Below, in pieces: positions 38,976-50,500 of a stretch of DNA of 64,000 bases. Origin of the DNA: Smittia aterrima (taxonomy: Eukaryota > Arthropoda > Insecta > Diptera > Chironomidae); contig CP093831.1 in assembly GCA_033063855.1 (NCBI GenBank), positions 2,294,001-2,358,000 on the forward strand, in the 5' to 3' direction. The notes under the pieces were generated by a model. The model did no database searches, was not told the origin of the DNA, and saw only the letters and a program-made list of their open reading frames with translations. Positions within the stretch are counted from its first letter, which is position 1. Every line of letters begins with the position of its first letter. Made by a program: the position numbers and the translations under genes.

Positions 38976-41361
38976 ATGGCATTAGGTTGCGATAGTTCTT
39001 GTCTTTCAAACTTCTCTAAAGACAGCAGCGATCGGGGATTATCGGATCTTGATTCGGAATTTGATGGTAAGCTGATTAAAAACAAATTTTGGAGATAAAT
39101 CTTTTGATGAAATAATTATTTTTAGACGAATACGTTAAGTCGTTGAAGTTTCGAAATATGCCAATGGATTCTAAGAAAACTCGTCGTTCTCGTCGGACTC
39201 ATAAGAAATCGAGTAGCAGCAAGAAGGAGACACCCGTCGTTGATTTTATTAAGAACCCTTCGTTCACTGATGATGCGAATTGCGAAATATTCAAGCAACT
39301 CGAGTCGAAAGCTCATGATGCGATCAACAACAGAAAAGTCTTCACTGTCGTGGGAGGATTTGAAGTGATTCGACAAAGTTTGTTAGCGCGTGGTTGGATT
39401 GAAAAGATTCTTGATAGTCACGTTAGCAAATCAATTGTGAATGAGAAGATGATCAGTGACACAGTTGGATGCTTCGATACAACGAGAATCGTTCTTTCTC
39501 ATCTTGTTAAGCAGAGTCCAGTTTATTTCATTTGGCAACCAAAATACTTTGACGGCATCTCAATGAATATTAATTATCCTTTGAGAAATCGAGTGAACCG
39601 ATTGAGAACTTCAGATTTTACGTTGAAGGAAGGACTTCATAATCTCGCTGAGAACATTCAATGGCACATCATCGAAGATGTCTCTGATCTAAATTATCCG
39701 AGATCATTTTTGTTGATGGATTTGTATCAACGCGAATATTTCGTTCATGAATTTCGACGAACTCTCATCACAAGTTTTCTTTGTTTCCTCAACGATCACG
39801 AGAATCTCGCGAGCATTTTCTCTCTTGACGCTGCAATTCCAATCGATTTGATTTACACTTGCATTCAGAAAGTTGAGTTCAACATTAAAGTGAAGCAACA
39901 TTTGTGCATCGACTTGGAGAAGACGACAAGCAGCGCAGCTTTCAACGACATCGCCAAACAAATCGATCTCGTAGTCAACCATAAAAAGAAGATTCGTTAT
40001 CCCGAGTACATCAACAGCTTCTCAATCGAGAAGCTCAAGACAAACATTAAAATCGCCGTCGCTGAGATTCACGTTTACTGGCCTGAGTCAAAGTACGATG
40101 GACACAAGAACATTTGGATTCTCAAGCCCATCAACAAGTCGCGAGGTTACGGAGTTGTTTTAATGAGGGATATCGAGAAGATTTACGATCACGTCATACG
40201 ACACACGGAAAACAAATATATCATCCAGAAATATTGCGGTTAGTTACCATCAAATAAATTTTCATGAAATTTCATTTCTTTCCTTTAGAACTTCCGTTGC
40301 TTGTCCATAAAACAAAGTTTGACATTCGGCAATATTTTCTAACCGTGATCACGAGAGGGAGTGTCAACATTTGGTCTTACAAGGATTGTTATATAAAATT
40401 TTCATCGCAAGAATTTTCTTTGGACAACCTCCACGAATCCGTTCATCTCACGAATAACTCGATTCAAAGGTTTTACGCAAATGGTTTGAGGGCTGACGCT
40501 TTACCTTTTCACAACATGTGGTTGCTGAAACAGTTTCAAAGTTATTTGCAGATGGTGAACAAAGGCGACATTTGGAATGAGAAGATTTATCCGAGGATTA
40601 AGAAAAATCTCTTGGCGGTGATTCTCGCGAGTCTTGAAGACACTGACTTGGAAATGAATACTTTTGAGTTGAACGGAGCTGATTTCCTTGTTGGATTTGA
40701 TTATGATCCAATTCTTCTTGAGATCAATTCGAATCCAGATTTAACGTTCACAACGAAAACGACAAAAGACATCTGCCCGAGGGTCATGGACGATCTCGTC
40801 AAAGGTGAGAAAATATTTAATTAAAAAATATTTTAAACTTTCAAATTTCTTTTAGTCATTCTCGATTATTCCAATGATCGCTCTTCATCGACTGGTGACT
40901 TTGAGTTAATCTACGAATGTCAGATAGGTCGTTACTATCCTCCACAGAAAATTCAACTCAACATTGACGGGAAAAAGATTTCTCCTCCCTCGAAGCCAAC
41001 GCGAAACTTGTTCAACATCAAAAACTTTTCTGATTTAATTATTCAAGGCGAAACGCTTTTCAAGCCAATTAAGCCTCGTCCTCTTTCGAATAAAATTCCA
41101 ATGGAGATGAAAACGGTTGACACGGAAAGTTTGTTAGAGAAGCAACCAAAGAAACACGTTGCTGAGAAGTTTAGACGAATCAAGCCACGAAAGCTTTATC
41201 GAAGTCCTCAACGACCGAGAAGCATTTTCCAAGCGATTGTCGTTAAACCTTCATTCTCCGACGACGTCACGAGCTACGTGCGAAAATTGCCTTCAGTCTT
41301 ACAATCAACGAATAGAAAGTTTGTTAATTTGAACGATCTCATGAGGTACCTCGAGATGTAA
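38976..41361 (+). CDS. TTLL3B-like tubulin glycylase
   Basis: This is the second tandem glycylase. It has four exons: 38976-39066, 39126-40238, 40289-40804 and 40856-41361; 741 aa in frame. The ATG is the first after the in-frame stop at 38,958-38,960. A Ser/Lys/Arg-rich N-terminus precedes the shared glycylase block (SKAHDAINNRKVFTVVGGFE). The ATP-grasp core has NIWILKPINKSRGYG (Lys364), HKTKFDIRQYFL, FELNGADFL and LLEINSNPDL (Glu546, Asn548), so the nucleotide- and metal-binding residues look intact. It lacks the long tail of its neighbour. Two introns sit at positions matching introns of the first gene (before Glu-Leu-Pro / Glu-Arg-Pro, and after the Lys before Val-Ile), supporting duplication from one ancestor. 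Drosophila TTLL3A and TTLL3B are reported to glycylate axonemal tubulin. Confidence 0.92.
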
Positions 41362-41405
41362 TGAGAGGGAACCTCGATCATGATAAACGATAACTTTCTG
41401 TGATA

Positions 41406-41411
41406 AATAAA
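41406..41411 (+). terminator. Poly(A) signal of the TTLL3B-like gene
   Basis: AATAAA lies 45 nt after the stop codon. Further AATAAA-like runs follow at about 41,498-41,513. The Apoltp gene converges from the other strand, leaving only 213 bp between the two stop codons. Confidence 0.6.
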
Positions 41412-41536
41412 CTTAACTGCATTCGTCACTGCCATAACTATTCGAAGCTTGTTGTAGATTAACTAGATAAACTTGAAACAATGTTGTTATGTTTTAAAAT
41501 AAAATAAAATTTAACTTTTCGTCTTAAAATTTAAAG

Positions 41537-41542
41537 TTTATT
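41537..41542 (-). terminator. Poly(A) signal of Apoltp
   Basis: AATAAA on the minus strand lies about 33 nt beyond the Apoltp stop codon. It faces the TTLL3B-like poly(A) region, so the two 3' ends are nearly abutting. Confidence 0.6.
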
Positions 41543-41574
41543 TCAATTTGTGATTATTTGTGAGATTTGTTTGC

Positions 41575-44500
41575 TTAATCGTCTTCATAGAAGTCGTCGG
41601 GATCCTGCTCGAGAGTCTCGTCGACGTCCTAAAGAAAAGATTATTTTGAAAAAGTTTAGAATATTTAAAGGGAAATCTTACGTAGTCTGAGCTCAGCGAT
41701 CCGAGGTGCTCGCAACTCATGCAAGTCATGAAAGCTGTGCCTGAATTGTGTCCCTCGCATTCACATGAGTGACAAGGCTTTGGTTTCGCGTTGAGCGTAA
41801 TTCTTTTGGCAAAGACTCCAACAATAGTTTTGAAATCATTGTCAGGTTTCTTGTTAGCTTTAGCAGAGAAAACTGATCCTTCCGTGTCAAACGCAAGAGT
41901 CACGCATTGCCCGAGAGCTCGCATAGGAGAAACTTGCTTTCTAAGAAGTTCGTCGCCAGAAATCTTCGTCAAATCTTTTCGGATAAAAGCTTTGCTGCTG
42001 TCGATGCCTAAAACTTTTCTGTTGTTGAAAGTGTCGTTAGTGAGAACATGCAAAGTGATGTCGTTTTCTCTTAGAAGTTGTGAGACTGATTTGAAGTCGA
42101 ACTAGAAAGAAAGAATTTCAATCAAAGAAAATGTTTAAAAGCAAATCAATTTCTTACTTTGAGAGAATTAAACTCGCATCTGCTGCACAATGAGAGAACA
42201 AAGATTTTGATCGCACCAGGTCTGAAAATAAGTTTTGAAGCGATTGTGATTGCTGTGAAGACATCACTTGTTCCTTCTCCGTCTTTAAGGTGATCAAAGT
42301 ATGACTCAACGTTCTCAGCACTTGTGAAGACGTGGCCATTCGATGTGATGCTTCTTGGCTGCGCTAACTCTTTTGATCCTCCGAAAGTAACAACAGCGAA
42401 TCGATGCTGATCGATCGACGCTTGTTTGAACTCTGAAGCGATTGACGATGCCAGAGATGAAAGCAAAGTTTTCTTTGATTGCTCGACATTGCAGGATCTT
42501 GATTCCACAAGGAAAACGACGTCAACTGCTGGAACAATTTGATCTTCCTTAAATTCCATGAATGTTCCTTCGCTGATGTGAGAGCCGTTTGGTAACTTGC
42601 AACTGAAAATTAAGAAAGTTTAGAAGACAATTCGATTAAGAAGTGAACGAACTTACTGAATGCAAGTGTCAGGAACTCTGAGTGGAACATTTTGAGTCGC
42701 ACAAGCTTCGATGTAAGCGATTCCTGCTGTGCACGCTGCTTTCTCTAAATTCTCAATCGATTTCTGATATCTCGGTAAGTCACCAAGACTCAAGCAGATC
42801 TCAAAGAATGGAATTGGATCAACGATCGTGAAGCATGTTGCGAAGTAAGAAGTTTTCTGTTTAAAGTAGAGATCGCAGCTCTTTCGCAAGGACTCAACAG
42901 AAGTTTCTACGTTCGTTGGTTTGATTTCAAAGTCACCGCATGATGAAGGAAGCTTCCAGCTTTCAATGAATTCTTTCTCGTCTACCGTGATTGAGTTATC
43001 AGAGTTTGTGAGGTCGTCAAACTTTTCGTTGTTCATCGTTCCTAAGACGCCAGCGATTTTTCCAAAGAACCATCCGCTCAACTCAATGAAGCAAACATCG
43101 AACTCAAGATTACATCTGACGAGGAAGCCTCGTTTCGATGAGACTGTTACAACGTTAAGTTCTCTAGTCACCATCAAATCACCAAAGGAAGTTGGAAGAA
43201 TCGAAGTTAAATTGTTTCCAATGTGAATCGTTCCCAACGGATTACCAAGTTCAATCTCAATCTTCTCATCTCCAGTTTGAATTACAAAGATCTTTGCGAG
43301 CATTTTGTTGTTTTGATCTGAAGACAACGACGACTTCAAAAGGAAACTGAATCGATTGTCGATGAAGTCATGAGCCAACAAATGTGAGCAGCCTTCGTCT
43401 AACGCTCTCGATGCCGAAACGAGTTCTCCAAAATCTTTCTCCTCAAATTGAACGAAACTGTTATCGTAAGTAATGACATGTCGTGATCCGATCAACAACG
43501 ATTGCGATTTGAATGGAGGCAGGAAGTTCTGTGGCTCACTCAGTGGCTTCAATCCATAATAAAGATTCCAGATGGAGCTGTTGGATTTGCTGAAAAGGAA
43601 CGACTGAACGTCGTTAAACATTTTGTACTCAGCGATTTCATCAAACAACGGAGTCTCGTTAAACGCATGCCAAGCCATCGGCAACTTCTGTTCCCACTCA
43701 ATTTTGCCCTTGTCAGGATCGAAAATGAACTTCGTCTTCGCTTCACGATAAACGTCTTCAGTTTGTAAAGCGTTCTGAGTTATTCGAGTCAATTTGTTCT
43801 TAATAATGTCGATCAACATATTCACTCGTTTTTCTAATTGGAACTCGTTCATCAGCCAAAGAATTTTCGCTTCAATCTCTTCATAGCGTTTGACTGCATC
43901 TCCGAGAGCTTCAACTTTCTGAAGTTCCTTGAACTCATTTGCGATGTCAGCTACAATTTCTTTCAACTCTTTACCGAATGGAACCATTCTCAGGAACTTC
44001 TCCTTAACGAACTGCCACATGACTCCAGAGTATTTCCTTAGATTCGTGAACATGTCGTTGTTCGAAAGATCCTGATACAAAACATCAAGATCGTGCGTGA
44101 TATTTGAGACTTTGCTGAAGTAAGGCGACTCAATCAATTCGTTCGTTCGATTGTACATGAAATCTGAGATGAAAGAATTAGATTAACTCGACTAACAAAA
44201 TTGTTTCTCTTACCAAAGATTTCTGTGCTGATTCCCCACAAAACTGATTCAATGTAGTGAATGCTTCTGATGATTTGCGGTTCAATATTCTGTAAAATTC
44301 GATTCCAATAAACCGACATAGTCCTAACAATGTTGTCCCACATCGATTCGATGTAATTCATGAATGTCACGTGAAGATCTTTAACGAATTTGTCGTATTT
44401 CTCGATGATGATCTCGAAGAAGTGAGACAAGCGATCAAGGAAGTTCTCCTGCATGAGTTGATTGAACATCTCCTCTGACTCCTTGTAACTTGCTTTGATC

Positions 44501-47500
44501 TGATTGAGTGAAAGAAGTTAGTTCATTTCTTTGAAAATAGTTAAAGTTAAATGAAGTTACCGTATCGACAATCCACAGAATCGAATTTTTAAAAGCTGCG
44601 CTTGACTCTCCAAGCACTTCCCACATTTCTTTAATGATTTTAGGTATCGTTTGTAAGTGATCGGTAATCGCGAGCTCATCGAGAACTGTCATAGTGTAGT
44701 TCATGAACGATTGAATGTAAAAGTCGTCAGCGTAGTAAGAATCGTTTAAGAAATTTCTAAACGATGACAAATCGTTGTTGATGTCTTTGAGAGCAGCGAA
44801 GTCATTCAGAAACTCTTGAGTGTAATCTTTCGACTCTGAGAAGATTCCAGAGACTGCATCAGAAGTCTCACGATAAATCGTTCTAACCCAATAATCTAAT
44901 TCTTCTGAGACAGCGTGGTAACGAGCGGCAGTGAAGCCTCGAATCGCTTCCTTGATTTCCTTGCTCATCTTTGGTCTCCAAATTAATTTGCTGGTGATCA
45001 ATCTCGAATGATTCATTTGAACGAAGTAAGAAATGTCTTTAATTTGAATGTCATCGTAGTTTCTCCAGGCGTTGAAAGAAGCGCTTCGTGTGTTGGGGAT
45101 GCTTCCTTGGACTTGGAGATTTTGAGACGCATCTGAGAATAGAAACATCGAGAATATTAATTCAAAATCCAGTAAGATTAGAGAGCGATCCAATCGGTTC
45201 TCATGATTTAGTTCTTTTTTTGTCCGTTCGAGGGAGCTCAAAGCGCTTTTATAGCTCAGGTATAAACGCTATATAAAGCCCCGAAGATCCTTCAAAATTA
45301 TCAGTTCAGCTTTGAATTTCGACGAGGAAACATCTAATTTTTCTTTTAGTAAAAAATAAATCTTCAAGTTTAGTGAAATCATGTCTGACGTGCAACAAAC
45401 TTCAAGCAGTCAAAGCCAATCATCGAATCATACTTCGTCACGGAGTCGTACTTCATCAGGTCGCCGTCGACGGTCCTCTCGCCGTCGAGCAGCTCAATAT
45501 ACGGATAATCTACGTTACTATGTTTTAAAGAAAAATCACATTGAGAGTATTGCGGAGTGGAAGAAAAAGCGCAAAGAAGAAAAAGAACGTCAAAAACGAG
45601 AAATTGAAGAATATTTCTTCTCATTAGTGGCAGAGATTCAATTTCCTGTAAGTTATTTCGGTGGTAGCGAGCCATGGCCATTAATTGATGCTGGTGATGA
45701 ATATTTGCTTCCAGAAGAGCTTGGATTTGATCTTGCAGCTGCCGCCGGGATTGATCATGCTTTTAATGAGCTTTTTTTGTAAATTTTTTTTCTCAAAAAA
45801 TTAATTCAAAATTTTCTTTTTCTTCCTTAAATGAAACTTTCTAAATAAATTTGCTTTAAATTGAAGTCTTCAATAAAATATTTCTTAAAACTACAAAACA
45901 ATTTTCTTATTATTCACTTTATCTTACAAATAACTCACCTTCAGTGAAATTAACTTCAGTGTTGATAAACTTCTTCCCTAAGTTCAAAATGAAGGAGCCT
46001 GATGTCTCATATGGACGATCAAAATAGTTTCCGTTGACAGTGTAAACAGGAAAATCTGTCGTCGCGATTCCATAAATGTCAATCGTTTTGCTTGGAGATT
46101 CTCTCTGAAAGTTTAAATGTTAAAAATATCTTTTAATGTTCAATGACATGAACTCACATAAACTTTAATCTCCTTGTTGTCGATATCAATAAAACTAACC
46201 AAATCAAGTTCCATCTCGGGAAGATAACTGATCTTGTAGAGTCCTGTAGCTTCGACCCTGTAATAATTTGGTTTTAAACCAACTGATCCGTCGAAGAGAA
46301 GATTCAAACTCGAAGCAGGATGGGATGCAAAAACTGCGACTGTGTAGTTCTTGAAACCAAGTTCTTCACTCCAATTTCGAATTTCAGAAGTGAACTTGGC
46401 GTGATGATCTTCGTCTTCTGTATAATCATAATCGATTTCCACTCTTGCAGACTTCATCGCATTTCGATTGTAAGAACCTTTGATGGTTACATCTTTGCTG
46501 AATGATGGATGCTTCAATCCCAAGAGAAGACTGTGATGGTCTTCGTCCTTTGAAGATATTTTGTGATCTTGCCATTGGAAAGTGCTTTCGATCGTTTTTT
46601 CTTCAGGTTCCATGTCATCGCCTTCATTCTTCAGCCAATAAACTTTAAGATTTGTGTCGAACGAATCATCTTTTAATTTATATAAACCGCCAACTGAAAC
46701 ATCACGCGCAGGATAAGAAAGCTTCGCTTTAATTTCTTGACTCTCCATGTCGTCTTTCGTGTGATTCAAGACTTCCAAGTTGTAACCCAACCAAACATTC
46801 TGAGCTAACTCGATCTTTGAGCTCTGACGTGTTGACGTCTCCAATGAAACGTAATCAGACGTCCAAACGATTGTTCTGTTTGGATGGATCGCGACGAGTT
46901 CGTAATTTTGGTTCTCATCCTTAATTTCCACAGTGAACTCTCCAGTGATGTTGAATCTGTTGTCCTTGGTTAAGTCAAAGACTTCTAAATGTCTTTTATT
47001 GAAATCAATCTTCTCTGCCACGACAACTTTCTTTTGGTGAGTGTAGTGAATGCCCAGAGGTTTCATGTCATTATCAAATGTTAAATCAATGACATCCTTC
47101 GTCTCGTTCTCGCTTATAATCTCAGTCTTACAAGTGTACTGACTGTTGACAACGTTCGTCGCATTGTATTCGATGGAAGCAGTTCCTGTTGTGACCAAAG
47201 GCTTCTCCTGCAATCCATAAACGATTTGAATGTTGTGCTTTGTGTGGAGTGGCAACTCAGTTTTGATCGTTCCCTCCCAAGCTTTGTGATCGCGTTGGTT
47301 CGTGAATTTGCTTTTGGAATCTAAAAGAGCGTAGTTGTCAGGCCAAGTGGCTTTGATGAACTTATCGGTGTCGTCGTTCTTTTTATCAAAATCAAAGTTG
47401 ACATCGAACCAAGTGAGATTGAAGACAGGAAGCGAGCAGTTGACGGATCCTTTCATGTTCGCTAAATCAGCAAACGCAACAGTTCCAACAGTGATTTGTC

Positions 47501-50500
47501 GAGACTCCGGTGAATTGATCGTTGCGTGGACCATTTTGAAAATATCTTGAGTGAAGTAATTCGCTTTGAGGTCCAAGCTTTTCTCGTCAGGATAGTAAGG
47601 AGTTGAAAGTTCCCAACTGTATTCAGTTCTCTCCTCAACGGCTCCAATTTTGAGATCACTGTCGAGTTTGCTTGGTTGAGTTTTGTCTCCCCATTGAAGA
47701 CTCAATTTGTTTTCGATGTCTGAGAAGCTGTTGAGTTTACCATTCGTTACCAAATCAGCTAAGACTGCTTCGTTGTTGTATCCAACATGGAAATCCACTG
47801 AAGTTCCTTCAGCGATTTTTGGAGGAAAGTCGCTGCCTTTGTAATGAGCGTTCAACTTATGAATGCTCTTCATTGGCTCGGGCACGATCAAATCGTAATT
47901 CAACATCATGTCGTTGAGACTTCTGATATCAAATTTAGCTTTCGACGTGAGAGCCCAAAGAGAATTGAAATTGATCGCGAATTTCAAGTCAGTCGCTGAT
48001 TTCGAGGAATTCGCGAATGCGATTTCAGTTGCGAAATGTTTGTTGGTTCCTTTTTGTTCTGTGAAGATTTTCAATTGATAATCTTGTCGGAGAAGCTTCT
48101 GAATCCATTTCCATGAACATCCGCCAACACCGGCAAGCTTTGAAATCTCGTAGTGAAGCTTGAAGTCTCCGTCGTTGCTGTTTAGTTTTAAGAGCGAAGA
48201 GACATTCACTTTGTCGATGAAGTGTTCAGACCAAGGAGTGATCATTTCAAAGGATGACTCGAACTGAGTTTTGGAAAGAGGAGTCAGCATCGTTGAGAGC
48301 TTGACTTCGTTGAACTCATTCTTTGATGATTGAATCTTGACATTGTAAGCCCAGTCGAGGAGACTTTGAATGTAAAGCTCACTCTCAAAACTGATGAACT
48401 CATTGTCTTTCTTCACAGTCGTTTTAATCGATCGTTTCAAGTCGTCGAATATCAAATTGTAGCTCACAGTTGCGTCCTTTCCTCTGGAATCTCTGATTGT
48501 GAAATCAGCTTGCGTCGGCAGATTTTTAAAGAGCGTCACGTCTCCATCGAAGTTATGAGGCAGCAAATCTTTGAAAACTTTTCCCGTTGCTTTGTAGTTC
48601 CCACTTTGGCCATTCTCTGTTAAAAATCCGTTGAATCGAACATTCGAGTATTCCTTGAAAGGCGTGATCAGTTCTCCTTGAAAGTTCATTTGATTTTTGA
48701 TGATGCTGAACTTGAGTTCATCAATGAAATCCGAAGTTTTTCCGTAAAGAATTTTAATGTTGAATTCTGGATCTGAACCTTCCGTGATGAAGACTGAAGT
48801 ATTGAACTTTTGAATTGGGAAAATGTTGGATGAGATCGAGAAGTCGCCATCGATTATGTGATTTTTGTTCTCACGCCAACCGAGGATCGAGTCAAACTTG
48901 AAACGAAAAAGAAATTATTTTGAATTTAAATTAATTTTAATTTTAGAATTCTCACTTTGCTGTTGATCTCATTCTCGTTATAAAGGAAACCAGCATGAAT
49001 TCGATTGCCATTGTTCTCAGATCGTTTCTTCAAATAAGTTTCGATAGAATAAGCTTCGAGAACTGGTGACTTCAACTTCACGTTGAAGGCGACATCGAAA
49101 TCTTTCTCGTTGATCTAAAATGAATTGAAGATGAAGAAATTTAATTTTTGAGAAATTGTTTTGAAATAAATTTACCTTGAAAAGTCCAGCCATCTTCAAA
49201 TAAGTTTTGAATCCATCGAGAGTGATGCTCGCTGATTGAACTGAGTTTTGTGCTAATTCAAGTCTTGAATTGATGTTGATTCTTGAGGAATTTACGAGAG
49301 GATACAAGATTATCAAGTGAATGTCATGAATTTTCAGCTCGGAATGTTTAGGCAACGCGTAGTTGAGTTTGAATCCATAATTCTTCCATTGGACTCCGTA
49401 GAGTGCGCCAACATCAAATCTTGCTGTGAAGCCTTCGTCAGGAATCTTGAGCTTGAAGTTTGAGCTCATTGCTTTGAAGTTAGGAAACGGCGTTTGAATC
49501 TTCAATCGATTCAAGTAATTGTATTGACCTCGAATCACAAACTTGTTCTTCACTTCGATCATTCCTTTGGGAATTAAAATCTTTGCGCTTCCATGATAAG
49601 TGTCCTCGACTTGTTGAACTTCGTAGCTTCCAGTGATTGCACTCCAGAGGACAGTGCAGACTTCAAAGTTTCCTATGACTCCGTAATATTTCCTCAAGTC
49701 AATGTCACCGAGAGAATTTTCTGCTATCTCGTCGCTATCAAGATCGTCGCTGATGTAAAAATCTTCTCGAATGTAAGTCGCTTTCTGTAATCCGAGTTGA
49801 TTGATTAGTTGAATCCTCGGTTCACCAAAAGCTTTCACTCCAATTTTGTATTTTCCAATCTTAAACGACGACTCGATATCAAAGTTCTGAATGTCCTTCG
49901 CGATGATTCGAACGACGAGACCATTCTCTTCGAAGTGAGAGAGTGGAGTCAAGATCATGTAAGAATATTCGAAGTCGTTGTAGTGAACGAAATGCCAGAT
50001 TCCTTTGAAGCCTAAACTGATTTTATTCCAAGCTCCTTCCAAGTGAATCGTGTCTTCCTTGATCTTCCCGATTCCTAAAATTCTTTCAAGTCCTGGTTGA
50101 GGTGTCGCCACATAAAACTTCAAATCAAAATCAGTAATTGAGTTGAAATCAAAGAGAATTTCAATTCCCAATGATCGATTGCTCGTCTTGAGATCAGCGA
50201 TCAAATAACGTTTCAGTTCTTGAATCCCAAACTTCCCAAGGAGATAAGGGAAAGTCTCGATTGGAGTTGTTAGATTGAAAGTGATCATGTTATCCAATAA
50301 TCGCTTCATGTAACCTTCGATAGCGAATGAGTACAAACGTGTATCGACATCAATGTCAATCACACCAAACAATTCACGATCCTTTGTTACCGAGAACTTT
50401 GTTATCATCGCTCCTGAGTTGTAACCATCAAAAGGACTCTTGAACTTCATAGATCCTGAGATATTTCGATGGTTCGAGTCGAGTGAATGCTTCCAAGACG

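Larger units (their letters stand above)
45133..45938 (-). other. Apoltp intron 7 (806 nt), host of a nested gene
   Basis: The other Apoltp introns measure 50-67 nt, but this one is 806 nt. Both ends are good: donor after ...FTEG (exon 45,939-46,104, phase 1) and acceptor TTCTCAG before ATGCGTCT. The extra length is almost entirely the opposite-strand gene and its promoter and poly(A) sites. Confidence 0.85.

Noticed and set aside
45379..45681. Antisense 100-codon ORF over the nested gene
   Set aside because: Only the plus strand has a TATA box, initiator and poly(A) signals in the right order.
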